Shown: positions 11,302-21,609 of the stretch, piece by piece
Layout: every line of letters begins with the position of its first letter
How positions within the stretch are numbered: the stretch's first letter is position 1
The notes under the pieces: generated by a model
What the model was told of the DNA's origin: nothing
The model's input: only the letters and a program-made list of their open reading frames with translations
The model's database searches: none
Translations under genes and position numbers: made by a program
Assembly (NCBI RefSeq): GCF_026230105.1
Contig: NC_079482.1
Location: 4,340,001-4,404,000, forward strand
Origin: Diorhabda sublineata
Lineage: Eukaryota > Arthropoda > Insecta > Coleoptera > Chrysomelidae
DNA: 64,000 bases
Direction of reading: 5' to 3'

Positions 11302-14300
11302 GTTTCTAGAGCTTTGTAAAATTTTATTTAGGTATATAAATGATTTGTGTAAACTCAATTAGTTATTTCAAGTTATCACAAGATTCCCAATGGCAAATCG
11401 AAAGTAGTCCACCAAAATCGATTAGCGCTTTTTGAAGGAGTCCTCCACGACCTACAGCAAGAAGTAAACCAGTTACGAGAAGAGGCTGACTCTGCCTGCT
11501 GGAAGCCAACATAAGTAAATAAACTATAACCGAGATAACAAGTAACCAGTTGGATTGGCGAGTTATCAGGAACATGGTAGAGGTGATATTCTAGGATTTT
11601 GGAGTTAAATTTGCGGCTATCCACCCCATCATCAGTACTTAGTAAAGACAGACATCTAGTATCGGCTATCCATGAGTTCCAGGAACGAACCAGTAAGCAA
11701 AATGGTTCCCTATTCCGGCCCAGTTCAGCTACTATGGAATTTTAAAAATTCGGCGAATTCGCGCGGTGCTTTTCAGGCGGCGTCTTTCACATTTTTCACT
11801 ATAAATGATGTTTCCTATCAAAACTTTTTATTGTAGCAGGCGGTTTATTTACAGTATTTCGATTAAATAATTTCTATTTATTTATTTATTGTGTATTTTT
11901 CTGTTCTAGAACTTTGTAGAATTTAATTTGGGTATATAAATGATTTGTGTAAACGAAGAAAGTTAGTTTTAAACAAATATTGGTATTGAAAAGATTGAAT
12001 AAGTAAAAGTAATCGATATTTATAAGTAAATTACTGTAAGTCAAGTATGTTGTATAATATTTAAATGATAAAAAATAGATAGAGTGAAAATGAATACAAA
12101 AAAAAAACGTTACAATATTTCTTCGATCTAGTAACGAATTTTGATGGAAATAGTTCTTACGTTTCTTTCGATTGCAGCAGTCAAATTTTGAATATTTTAC
12201 TCCCGACTTTTGATATGGAGTTCGGCAAGTACGGAACATTCGTCTACATCAGGGGCTCCCAAACTTATTTTGTCTACTGCCCACTATGAAATCAATAGTG
12301 CATATCATGACACGCAGGACCGAGGTTTCAACTGGTGTTGTGTATACGATTTTTCTTCATAGCCAGTTGAAAGTCTTCTTCTTCTTCTACTTCTTGGAGA
12401 AGTTTTCTAGGACTATTATCGGAAGTCTGTTCTCGTCCATCCCCAAGCCCGGATAAAGGAGGAGGGTTCCCAGGCGAGGTTAGCTACCTACCTGGGGTAA
12501 AAGAACCAATTGGCTCACAGAACTGAAGATACACCAACAGTTGAAAGCACTTTTGTTCAAGTTTAAATGTTGATAAGCATGTTTTTGCATGTTTTCTGCT
12601 ACTGCGTACACACTTTCGACCGACGTATCAAGCAAATAATTTATTTATCCAAATCCAAACATTAAAATTTGTAATGCAAGAGAGCTTTTGATCAGCATTA
12701 AACAATCGCGTCACCCGCTTCTCAGTTAACTTTATATTTACACAACAACGAAAACAGCTTTGTCAATAGATGTTTTCGTTTTTCATAAAAACTAACTAAA
12801 TTCCCTGAATGATTGAGTGAAACTTTAGAATAAGAAGAATTCAAAATTATTCAGCACAAATCAAAAATATTCTTTCGTTTGTATTAGGAAAATAATCAAC
12901 TCCAAATACCTACTTGTTCAACTTTAAATCTAGCAGGTGGCATAAAAAACGGAACGCCATCTCCAGTTTCATTTTCGAACTCCTTATATCTACCAAATCC
13001 ATTTATTAACAAAGTCGGTGGTTTATTATCTCCGTCATTGTGATGATGTGATAAAAATACTTCATTACCAAGCTGAGTTACCCAATCAATAATCACCATA
13101 ATGTGATTTGTTAAATCATAGTCGTACAAACCAATATGCGGGTCTTCTTCTTCTGGTACATGCACTATCAACGGACCATAGCAACCATCAGCCCTTTGCA
13201 TACCTAGAAACAATAAAAAAAATAATCTTTTAGAAGAAGACCATAGAATAACGAATGGAAACGATTTAGCTCGAATCCACAAAAAGAGCAGAGAGGGAAT
13301 GGGAATAAATCTTTTATTACCTATATGTGAATGCCAAAAGTGCGTTCCGGGCTGGTCAGCTTTAAAGGTATATCTGAAAGTGTTTCCAGGTAGAATTGGA
13401 CATTGAGTAATATAAGGAACCCCATCCATATAAGGAGTTGCTTTCATATGCTGCCCGTGCCAGTGGATAGCTGTTGCCTCGCTCGTCATTTTGTTATAAA
13501 CATCCACTACGATTGTATCATTATGACAAACCTACAAATTGAAGTAAAACACACAAAAATTAATGAGAGATACAATCGGAATCGTGCTGATAAACTTATA
13601 CCTCAATTGCTGGTCCTGGTATTTTTCTGTTAACGGTGACTATTCCTCTTTTTGTACCATCACCTGGTATGCAGTCTTTTCGAAAACAGTCCGTTATGTT
13701 ATAAGGGCAATCAAAACACGCCTTGCTCAAAGTATGGTAATATTCAACATCGAATTGGTATCTGCAGATCATGGGTGGGCTTCCCAAAATACAGTTTCGC
13801 TTACAAGGGTTATGTTTGTCTAAAAGAACGTATTCCACGTGATATTCTTCGGTCTGATTTCTATCCAGTTCTAAAAAAAGAATTACAATTAAAACTCATC
13901 GACTCATAACTACTATTAAGCAAAATAATAATGAAAATATTTATTTCTCCACGGGTTTTTACAGCTGCTGTTGTTTCCCTTTTCGTCTTCTCGGTACTCC
14001 CAATCGCCATCCTTTAAATCTATCTTTCTCATTGATTCAAAGAAACTAATTTATCAAAATTTCCTAGGTCTTCCTTCTACACATGAGACTCCAGCCGGTT
14101 GTGGTGTATGCTGTGTGAAGGGCAAGTTTAATTACACACTAGACAACATTTTAACTACGCTAATGGTTTGATCTGTTTAACAATTAACAACAAGCTATTT
14201 AGTCATTTTTCAAGCTGTTGGTGGTTTTGATCCCAACGTTCTTCCAAATGGGGCTTTTCAAATTTTTATCGCGTGATATTTAGATCAAGAATTCCGAAGA

Positions 14301-15048
14301 AACTGCTAGTGTTACTGAGAAATTATGTGGTATTGTATAGACAGCTCGTACTTGTGAAAAACTTTATCGGCTATTTGGTCAGAGAATCCTGAAGAATGAA
14401 CTTTATTTAAACTACAGGTAGTTTAAGATCTCGCACCTCAATACCTGAGTACATTTTTCTCAACAGATATTCATTGTTATGTAGTTATTAATCCTTTTTA
14501 TTGAGTTTGTGGTGCACTATATCCTCTGGGAGTATGATTTGCTGGTTAATATACTTGCTCTTGGTGAATCTGTGAGTGGCGAGACTTTATACCTACTATT
14601 TCGAAAGACTTGATTAAATTGTGAATCCCTGGTGGATAATTATCACAAATATCAATATTTTTTCGCTGCTTATTCATCAGACTTTAAGACATCCAATATT
14701 TTCATTGGATCATTTGAAGATTGAGCGTTTTCAATGATATCAGCCAGAATTAGGAACGAATTGAAGGTAATGAACAAAGTTCCGTTGAATATCCTACGCA
14801 GCACGTTACGCTTCAAACTATACAAAATCTCAAAATCAAAATTTGCATGTTGAAGCAATCCAATTAAGACGGAAAGCTTACTGAAAAACATTTAAACTAA
14901 GCTTCTTAGATGACCTGGTTTGTTTTGATATACAATGGTTGTACCAAAATGTAAAGTACTCACCATTATCTATTGCTTCGGTGTAGATGATATTTCCTTG
15001 CACGTGTAAAGAAAGACTGCAAATTATCACAACACATGTAAGCAACAT
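2618..15048 (-). CDS. Laccase (multicopper oxidase), ten coding exons, 690 aa
   Basis: A secreted or surface copper oxidase of the insect laccase family, which oxidises phenols and catechols with O2. Exons (minus): 15048-14964, 13870-13602, 13531-13321, 13203-12914, 11151-11028, 10035-9812, 8074-7885, 7826-7648, 5930-5669 and 2856-2618. All introns are GT..AG and the phases join to one 690-codon frame. Residues 1-18 are a signal peptide (MLLTCVVIICSLSLHVQG). A Cys-rich insect-laccase region follows. Copper motifs are HWHG (141-144), WHSH (184-187), HPIHLHGH (546-553) and HCHLEFHAEIGM (617-628), so all T1/T2/T3 ligands are present, with Met as the axial residue. The last about 17 residues are hydrophobic after an S/T/N-rich linker, suggesting GPI anchoring or a membrane tail. 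This tail and the divergent sequence favour a Lac1-like paralog over the cuticle-tanning Lac2, but the paralog is not proven. Confidence 0.95.
3060..3187 (-). repeat. Inverted, diverged monomer of the 153-bp satellite family
   Basis: The reverse complement of about 3090-3187 aligns with the start of the main array at about 3437-3530. Both contain TTTTGTGCTCTACA, then a T-rich block with TCGAATT, then 'GAGTTAT(T/C)CG' and 'TTTCAAA(A)TTTT'. The two arms face each other across about 250 bp. That spacer holds a GC-richer segment (CCGGGGCATCCGCTCGCGCA, 3257-3276). This is probably an old inverted duplication at the array edge. Confidence 0.6.
3430..5400. repeat. 153-bp tandem satellite inside the last laccase intron
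   Basis: About thirteen head-to-tail copies. GTACAGAATGTTG recurs at 3588, 3742, 3895, 4048, 4201, 4354, 4506, 4658, 4811, 4964, 5117 and 5270 (spacing 152-154). Core segments are CCCGACGGTTTGTGTCAAAA and TTCGAGTTATCCGCATTTCA. The first copy is the most diverged and the last two carry 'TTATTCGCAATGCAAAATGC', so the edges are older than the near-identical middle. The short open frames inside are by-products of the repeat. The array lies wholly within the intron spanning 2857-5668. Confidence 0.95.
5499..5526. repeat. GAA-rich microsatellite
   Basis: An imperfect (GAA/GAC)n run beginning GGAGAAGACGAAGAAG lies in the last laccase intron, about 150 bp from exon 9. Its Arg-rich translation is not a gene. 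Confidence 0.7.
6165..6655 (+). pseudogene. Mariner transposase 3' half with terminal repeat
   Basis: The degenerate frame begins near E-T/R-W-V-H-R-F and continues with KEWFEKGEPAPKEAK. It reaches the catalytic segment VVLH-stop-DNAPAHTS, where a TAA at 6416-6418 replaces the usual Gln. A decayed '(Y)-x-P-D-L-x-P-S' segment and KKWSMVI-like residues follow. It ends at CTGGTACTTCTGGGACCATC CTCGTA (about 6625-6650), whose inverted counterpart begins the mariner fragment at 21990. Several frameshifts are present and the 5' half is absent. It lies in laccase intron 8 (5931-7647). Confidence 0.82.
8420..8840 (+). pseudogene. RTE-like LINE reverse transcriptase, C-terminal fragment
   Basis: The decayed frame reads LGIDIASYGGVEDEVRGQV, then ...NKVFRTWYSR, then KKLETEKVAKTSDYVK with later 'INEWV-like', RDKSPIGRRSR and KRWSDN-like pieces. 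This matches the post-polymerase 'YLG...Y.G....EV..QV.KA....' segment and the 'SP.GRR..GRPRKRW.DN' tail of insect non-LTR elements. Multiple stops and frameshifts are present. It lies in the laccase intron between 8075 and 9811. Confidence 0.72.
8850..9760. other. Laccase intron sequence without recognised features
   Basis: The base composition is less AT-biased than in surrounding introns, which suggests an old insertion. No motif, frame or terminal repeat could be identified. Confidence 0.4.
10080..10850 (+). pseudogene. LINE (RNase-H-bearing, Loa/R1/I-like group) RT-to-C-terminal fragment
   Basis: A broken plus-strand frame contains IEWTTEGKYLGLTL, then ATNVLMACRNLAGRNWGC, RMYTIIVGLIVIYGAVVWGT and KVHRLACTYAAGAMKSYPTA with ALKVILDLP. 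This is the thumb/C-terminal region that follows the FADD/YADD core in LINEs of this group. Upstream 'KSIRREERSED'-type residues are too decayed to place. The fragment carries stops and frameshifts. The 83-aa frame 10514-10765 is its best-preserved piece. It lies in laccase intron 5. Confidence 0.82.
11225..11355. repeat. Left copy of an about 130-bp direct repeat
   Basis: This copy matches 11825-11955 in the same orientation. Shared landmarks are AATAGCAGGCCGTTTATTTA / TGTAGCAGGCGGTTTATTTA and, at the other end, GGTATATAAATGATTTGTGT. The starts are about 600 bp apart. It could be the terminal repeat of a small LTR-type element or a plain duplication. It contains a (TTTTC)n run at about 11271-11301. 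Confidence 0.6.
11825..11955. repeat. Right copy of the about 130-bp direct repeat
   Basis: The counterpart of 11225-11355. The pyrimidine run of the left copy is replaced here by ATTTATTTATTTATT. The segment between the copies (11356-11824) has no recognisable coding motif. It includes a modestly GC-rich stretch with GCGGCGTCTTTCAC just before this copy. Confidence 0.6.
12240..12900. other. Laccase intron 4 segment with a hAT-like end and a GC-rich block
   Basis: CAGGGGCTCCCAAACTTATT (12251-12270) resembles the terminal sequence of hAT transposons, but no inverted partner was found downstream. At about 12420-12520 there is a GC-rich block (AAGCCCGGATAAAGGAGGAG) that looks like LINE 5'-UTR debris. 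Neither assignment is secure. Confidence 0.3.
13871..14963. other. First coding intron of laccase, no features
   Basis: The GT donor is at 14963-14962 and the AG acceptor at 13872-13871 (minus strand). No transposon motif or credible second gene was seen. The short open frames at 13971-14171 and 14670-14891 have no support. Confidence 0.6.
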
Positions 15049-15090
15049 GTTACCTGAAACAAATTTAGAAAACTATTATATTTATTATGA
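15049..15090 (-). other. Predicted splice acceptor just upstream of the laccase ATG
   Basis: Read on the minus strand, the sequence before the ATG is a pyrimidine-rich tract ending TTTCTAAATTTGTTTCAG, then GTAAC-ATG. The AG is at 15055-15054, which would leave only a 5-nt leader (15053-15049) in this exon. This implies that the first exon is non-coding and lies further upstream, probably beyond the 408-bp array. The 15.2-19.3-kb satellite would then sit inside the first intron. This is inference from splice-site shape. Confidence 0.55.
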
Positions 15091-15179
15091 TGCAATTTAA
15101 TTCGAAGATATACGGTGAGGTTCTACAGTCCTCCTAGTGCTAAACTTTTTATACGTGGCTGCCAAATCTTCAAAAATCC

Positions 15180-18100
15180 AAGAAAAAAACACAAAAAATA
15201 TTGAAGATACAAACTCTTATTGGGCAGAAACGATGTCAGATTTAAATTGGTACTGAGTTTGTGATGAAAATGCAGTGGAATGAAAAGGATTATACTTTTT
15301 GCACTATGTTCACGTGGATAGTTTCAAAGACTTGTGATGACCACGTTTAAATGAACAACCCACCTTTTGATGGAATCATAAATCTTATTGAACACGCGTT
15401 CGCAGTGGGAAATTTAACTGAAAATAGTTTTGTAACGTTGTGTTTAGTCAGTAAATTATCAAAAAATATCAATATTCATATTATATTGCGTCTTGTATTG
15501 CACTTAAAGCTTCTTGATTCATATACATCGGCCTTACTGATAACACAAACCAATCGAGATTCAAAAGTCAAGGTTCTCGAGAAGTTTCAGAAGAAAATAT
15601 AAAAAATATTGAAGATACAAACTCGCATTGGGCAGAAAAGATGTCAGATTTAAATTGGTACTAAGTTTGTGATGAGAATGCAATGGAATAAAAAGGATTA
15701 TACTTTTTGGACTATGTTCACGTGGATAGTTTCAAAGACTTGTGATGACCACGTTTAAATGAACAACCCACCTTTTGATGGAATCATAAATCTTATTGAA
15801 CACGCGTTCGCAGTGGGAAATTTAACTGAAAATAGTTTTGTAACGTTGTGTTTAGTCAGTAAATTATCAAAAAATATCAATATTCATATTATATTGCGTC
15901 TTGTATTGCACTTAAAGCTTCTTGATTCATATACATCGGCCTTACTGATAACACAAACCAATCGAGATTCAAAAGTCAAGGTTCTCGAGAAGTTTCAGAA
16001 GAAAATATAAAAAATATTGAAGATACAAACTCGCATTGGACAGAATCGATCGCAGATTTAAATTGGTATTGAGTTTGTGATGAGAATGCAATGGAATAAA
16101 AAGGATTATACTTTTTGGACTATGTTCACGTGGATAGTTTCAAAGACTTGTGATGACCACGTTTAAATGAACAACCCACCTTTTGATGGAATCATAAATC
16201 TTATTGAACACGCGTTCGCAGTGGGAAATTTAACTGAAAATAGTTTTGTAACGTTGTGTTTAGTCAGTAAATTATCAAAAAATATCAATATTCATATTAT
16301 ATTGCGTCTTGTATTGCACTTAAAGCTTCTTGATTCATATACATCGGCCTTACTGATAACACAAACCAATCGAGATTCAAAAGTCAAGGTTCTCGAGAAG
16401 TTTCAGAAGAAAATATAAAAAATATTGAAGATACAAACTCGCATTGGGCAGAAAAGATGTCAGATTTAAATTGGTACTAAGTTTGTGATGAGAATGCAAT
16501 GGAATAAAAAGGATTATACTTTTTGGACTATGTTCACGTGGATAGTTTCAAAGACTTGTGATGACCACTTTTAAATGAACAACCCACCTTTTGATGGAAT
16601 CATAAATCTTATTGAACACGCGTTCGCAGTGGGAAATTTAACTGAAAAAAGTTTTGTAACGTTGTGTTTAGTCACTAAATTATCAATATTCATATTATAT
16701 TGCGTCTTGTGTTGCATTAAAAGCTTCTTGATTCATTTACAGTGACCTCACTGAAAACGCAACACAATCAAGATCCAAAAGTCAAGATTCTCGAGAAGTT
16801 TTCGAAGAAAATACAAAAAATATTGAAGATACAAACTCGCATTGGACAGAATCGATCGCAGATTTAAATTGGTATTGAGTTTGTGATGAGAATGCAATGG
16901 AATAAAAAGGATTATACTTTTTGGACTATGTTCACGTGGATAGTTTCAAAGACTTGTAATGACCACGTGTAAAGAACAACCCACCTTTTGATGGAATCAT
17001 AAATCTTATTGAACACGCGTTCGCAGTGGAAAATTTAACTGAAAAAAGTTTTGTAACGTTGTGTTTAGTCACTAAATTATCAATATTCATATTATATTGC
17101 GTCTTGTTTTGCACTTAAAGCTTCTTGATTCATATACATCGGCCTTACTGATAACACAATCCAATCGAGATCCAAAAGTCAAGATTCTCGAGAAGTTTCA
17201 GAAGAAAATGCAAAAAATATTGAAGATACAAAGTCTCATTGGGCAGAATCGATCGCAGATTTAAATTGGTATTGAGTTTGTGATGAGAATGCAATGGAAT
17301 AAAAAGGATTATACTTTTTGGACTATGTTCACGTGGATAGTTTCAAAGACTTGTGATGACCACGTTTAAATGAACAACCCACCTTTTGATGGAATCATAA
17401 ATCTTATTGAACACGCGTTCGCAGTGGGAAATTTAACTGAAAAAAGTTTTGTAACGTTGTGTTTAGTCACTAAATTATCAATATTCATATTATATTGCGT
17501 CTTGTGTTGCATTAAAAGCTTCTTGATTCATATACATCGGCCTTACTGATAACACAATCCAATCGAGATCCAAAAGTCAAGGTTCTCGACAAGTTTCAGA
17601 AGAAAATGCAAAAAATATTGAAGATACAAACTCGCATTGGACAGAAACGATGTCAGATTTAAATTGGTACTGAGTTTGTGATGAAAATGCAGTGGAATGA
17701 AAAGGATTATACTTTTTGGACTATGTTCACGTGGATAGTTTCAAAGACTTGTAATGACCACGTGTAAAGAACAACCCACCTTTTGATGGAATCATAAATC
17801 TTATTGAACACGCGTTCGCAGTGGAAAATTTAACTGAAAAAAGTTTTGTAACGTTGTGTTTAGTCACTAAATTATCAATATTCATACTATATTGCGTCTT
17901 GTGGTGCATTAAAAGCTTCTTGATTCATTGACAGTGACCTCACTGAAAACGCAACCCAATCAAGACCCAAAAGTCAAGGTTCTCGACAAGTTTCAGAAGA
18001 AAATGCAAAAAATATTGAAGATACAAAGTCTCATTGGGCAGAATCGATCGCAGATTTAAATTGGTATTGAGTTTGTGATGAGAATGCAATGGAATAAAAA

Positions 18101-19328
18101 GGATTATACTTTTTGGACTATGTTCACGTGGATAGTTTCAAAGACTTGTGATGACCACTTTTAAATGAACAACCCACCTTTTGATGGAATCATAAATCTT
18201 ATTGAACACGCGTTCGCAGTGGGAAATTTAACTGAAAAAAGTTTTGTAACGTTGTGTTTAGTCAGTAAATTATCAAAAAATATCAATATTCATATTATAT
18301 TGCGTCTTGTATTGCACTTAAAGCTTCTTGATTCATATACATCGGCCTTACTGATAACACAAACCAATCGAGATCCAAAAGTCAAGGTTCTCGAGAAGTT
18401 TCAGAAGAAAATGCAAAAAATATTGAAGATACAAACTCGCATTGGACAGAATCGATCGCAGATTTAAATTGGTATTGAGTTTGTGATGAGAATGCAATGG
18501 AATAAAAAGGATTATACTTTTTGGACTATGTTCACGTGGATATTTTCAAAGACTTGTAATGACTACGTGTAAAGAACAACCCACCTTTTGATGGAATCAT
18601 AAATCTTATTGAACACGCGTTCGCAGTGGGAAATTTAACTGAAAAAAGTTTTGTAACGTTGTGTTTAGTCAGTAAATTATCAAAAAATATCAATATCCAT
18701 ATTATATTGCGTCTTGTATTGCACTTAAAGCTTCTTGATTCATATACATCGGCCTTACTGATAACACAAACCAATCGAGATCCAAAAGTCAAGGTTCTCG
18801 ACAAGTTTCAGAAGAAAATGCAAAAAATATTGAAGATACAAACTCGCATTGGACAGAAACGATGTCAGATTTAAATTGGTACTGAGTTTGTGATGAAAAT
18901 GCAGTGGAATGAAAAGGATTATACTTTTTGGACTATGTTCACGTGGATAGTTTCAAAGACTTGTGATGACCACTTTTAAATGAACAACCCACCTTTTGAT
19001 GGAATCATAAATCTTATTGAACACGCGTTCGCAGTGGGAAATTTAACTGAAAAAAGTTTTGTAACGTTGTGTTTAGTCAGTAAATTATCAAAAAATATCA
19101 ATATTCATATTATATTGCGTCTTGTATTGCACTTAAAGCTTCTTGATTCATATACATCGGCCTTATTGATAACACAATCCAATCGAGATCCAAAAGTCAA
19201 GGTTCTCGAGAAGTTTCAGAAGAAAATGCAAAAAATATTGAAGATACAAACTCTCATTGGGCAGAAACGATCTCAGATTTAAATTGGTACTGAGTTTGTG
19301 ATGAGAATGCAATGGAATAAAAAGGATT
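15180..19328. repeat. 408-bp tandem satellite, ten copies plus a partial one
   Basis: The segment AACAACCCACCTTTTGATGG recurs near 15351, 15759, 16167, 16575, 16971, 17370, 17766, 18165, 18571 and 18980. Units are 408 bp, except those starting near 16575-17766. These share a 10-bp deletion (TTATCAATATTC instead of TTATCAAAAAATATCAATAT) and are about 397 bp. The first three units are nearly identical. A plus-strand frame of 83-100 codons is open in units 1-3, 8 and 10, and the deletion breaks it in units 4-7. Its product has no recognisable motif, so this is treated as non-coding satellite. Confidence 0.95.
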
Positions 19329-20135
19329 GGACCACCATCACGAGGATGATCTCTAAGACTTATACAAACCAGCTTTGAATTAAAAAACAAAACTTGTTAG
19401 TCTCTTTATTTTCAAAAAACATAGAAGTTCATTGTATATGAGGCATAATTTTCCTTGAGGGTAAATATATTAACCATTAGTATTTTAAATGCACATACAA
19501 ACAAAAATACTGTGTACTCTAAATTCTAAACGAATGAATTATGACAATTTATGGTGAAACATTATGTATGAAATAAAATATTATGTAATAAACAGCTATT
19601 TGACCTCCATACGTGTTTGTATTCAACTTCTTCAACAGAAATAACACCGTATAAAAATAATTTTTCAAACATCCTTTTTATAAAATCAGTTGAATTAAAC
19701 TTAAAATAAAATTAAACATATGATTTAAACACTCAAATCCCAGTTCCGGAAGTATATTTTGAGTTTAAAAGGAGATGGCGGATTGTCACAAACAAACAAG
19801 CAAGAAAAGTAAAGGAAATAAAGTAAAAAACAAAAAAATATTGTTACGAAACAATTTTGTAAATCTTACATATAAAATTTGACGAAAAAAAAATGTCAAA
19901 GATCAGTTTTTCAAACGAAATTATTGATGAAAACATTCAAAAGAAACATCGAACTAAATTTATACTTGAAAGAATGTTCAAGTATTTCTTTGACAAGATA
20001 AAACCCTACTTCGTTGGAAGAGGGCTATTTCGGAAAAATATTAAAACAAACGTTGAATGTGAAAATATTTTTGGTATTTCAACGCACAAGTGTAAATCAA
20101 ATGAACGTTTCCGAAATTAGGTAGTGCGGTCCATG
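19329..20135. other. AT-rich spacer with one small unsupported frame
   Basis: The only open frame of note is 19893-20120 (plus, 75 aa, Lys/Phe-rich). It has no recognised motif and no evidence of splicing or promoter. I see nothing else. Confidence 0.4.
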
Positions 20136-20139
20136 AGTT

Positions 20140-20400
20140 TTTAACCAAACATAAATAAAAACTGATTATTTTTCAATTATTTCCACGCACTTTTCAGAAC
20201 GTCTGACTGAAACTTCAATGCTACCATAGAAATATAATTGGGGCTCAGAATATTCGTACACCGTCTGTTTAATTTCATTGTCGCTGTTAAATATTTTACC
20301 CCTTAACTCGACCTTCAGCTTTGCGAACAAAAAATAGTCAGACAGAGTCGGATCAGGGCTATATGGTGGCGAAGCAGTTTTAATTTAATTTAATCGAGAC
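20140..20400 (-). pseudogene. Mariner/Tc1-type transposase C-terminal fragment
   Basis: On the minus strand the sequence reads a decayed 'P-D-P-T-L-S-D-Y-F-L-F-A-K-L-K', then VELRGKIFNSDNEIKQTVYE, then FYGSIEVSVRRSEKCVEI. This is the final catalytic-Asp region and C-terminus of a mariner-type transposase. The N-terminal and central parts are missing. It is a different family from the 6.2 and 21.9 kb fragments. Confidence 0.75.
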
Positions 20401-21600
20401 CAAAAAGTCAATAATAAAATCGTGTCAATAGTACAATGTACTTATAAGGTTTATATGCACATTGATAATGCAATATTAATATGTTAAATTATTTACTTTC
20501 GCTTCGTGTTACCAACTTAATTTCTATTTATGCCGACAGTTCCATCTGCGACTTTAAATCGAAAATATAAACAGAACTTGACCTTGTGACCTTGTAGCAT
20601 AACGAAATAGGAGGTTTGTTATGTATTTAGGTTTTCGTCGTTGATAACAAAAGATGCACCTTTTGTATCATCATTAAATGACACATTTTTAATAGTTAGT
20701 AATTTATTTAGTCATCTTACTAGGTACGAAATTGTACAGTAATAGTTGCTACATTGAAAAACAAAAATTCTTCGACATTGTAAATCAGCTGTTGAAGCCG
20801 ATTGCAACAGCGAAGTAAACTAGACGTTGCTTCACGAGGAATTTCATACCAATAGTATTAATTTGTTTAAATTACCCTTGAAATAATAATTTCATTCATT
20901 ATTGAAAATTAAGTTGTATAAAAAATTACGTAGCTATCAAGGTTGAACTTCCATCTAATTTTTTTTCTTAACATTTATTTTCTTTTTATAATATGAGGAA
21001 TAAAAATCATAATAATTATTATGTTTTATTGTTATTAAAATTCAATAAAGAATATAAGTAATTAGTGTAGGAAATTAATGTGGTCAAACAGCGTAGATAT
21101 TGAAACTACATTCACATTACCGGGGTTATCGAAAAGTTTCCGACCTCTATCTGTATATCTCAGCCCTTATCAATATAAGATGGAAATAGCGGGTGAACCC
21201 AAAAGTACATAGTATCCTAATAAAGAGTAATTTATTTCCATTTATTATTATATTCAAATAAATCTTTATCTATATTTAAAATAAAGGTAATTTTTTTGCT
21301 TTAGAAAAATCGTATATTACGACATAATTACGTAAATTTCGAAAAATTTAGTTTTCTCAATTCTATGATTTCGAATACGCCCTCTAGTGGTGAACAGAAA
21401 ATAGTTTCCACGTGTTTCTAGAGGCCATTTTTGTTTTACCTCTGAAGCTGTTCTTAGTTGACCATCCAATACTTCTAAGGAGTTTGCAGAACTTTCAATT
21501 GCACAAAAATAGCAGCAAAGATTTAATAGGAATATTTAGGGTTTTTTAAACTTGTACAAAGCTGTTTTATTTCTACTATACTGTCAATGGACTACAGGAG
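20400..21600. other. AT-rich sequence, nothing recognised
   Basis: There are no frames over about 60 codons with a recognisable motif, no tandem repeat, and no terminal-repeat pair. Confidence 0.4.
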
Positions 21601-21609
21601 AGTTGACGT

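Noticed and set aside
12896..13507. A single continuous 203-aa exon
   Set aside because: The frame happens to stay open through a 117-bp intron (13204-13320). The GT..AG sites and the joined WHSHIG-MQRADGCYGP sequence show two exons.
15351..18467. Repeated 83-100-aa open frames as a multigene family
   Set aside because: They lie in exact phase with a 408-bp satellite, share its non-coding flanks, have no recognisable motif and are broken in four of ten units. They are best explained as a chance frame copied by amplification.
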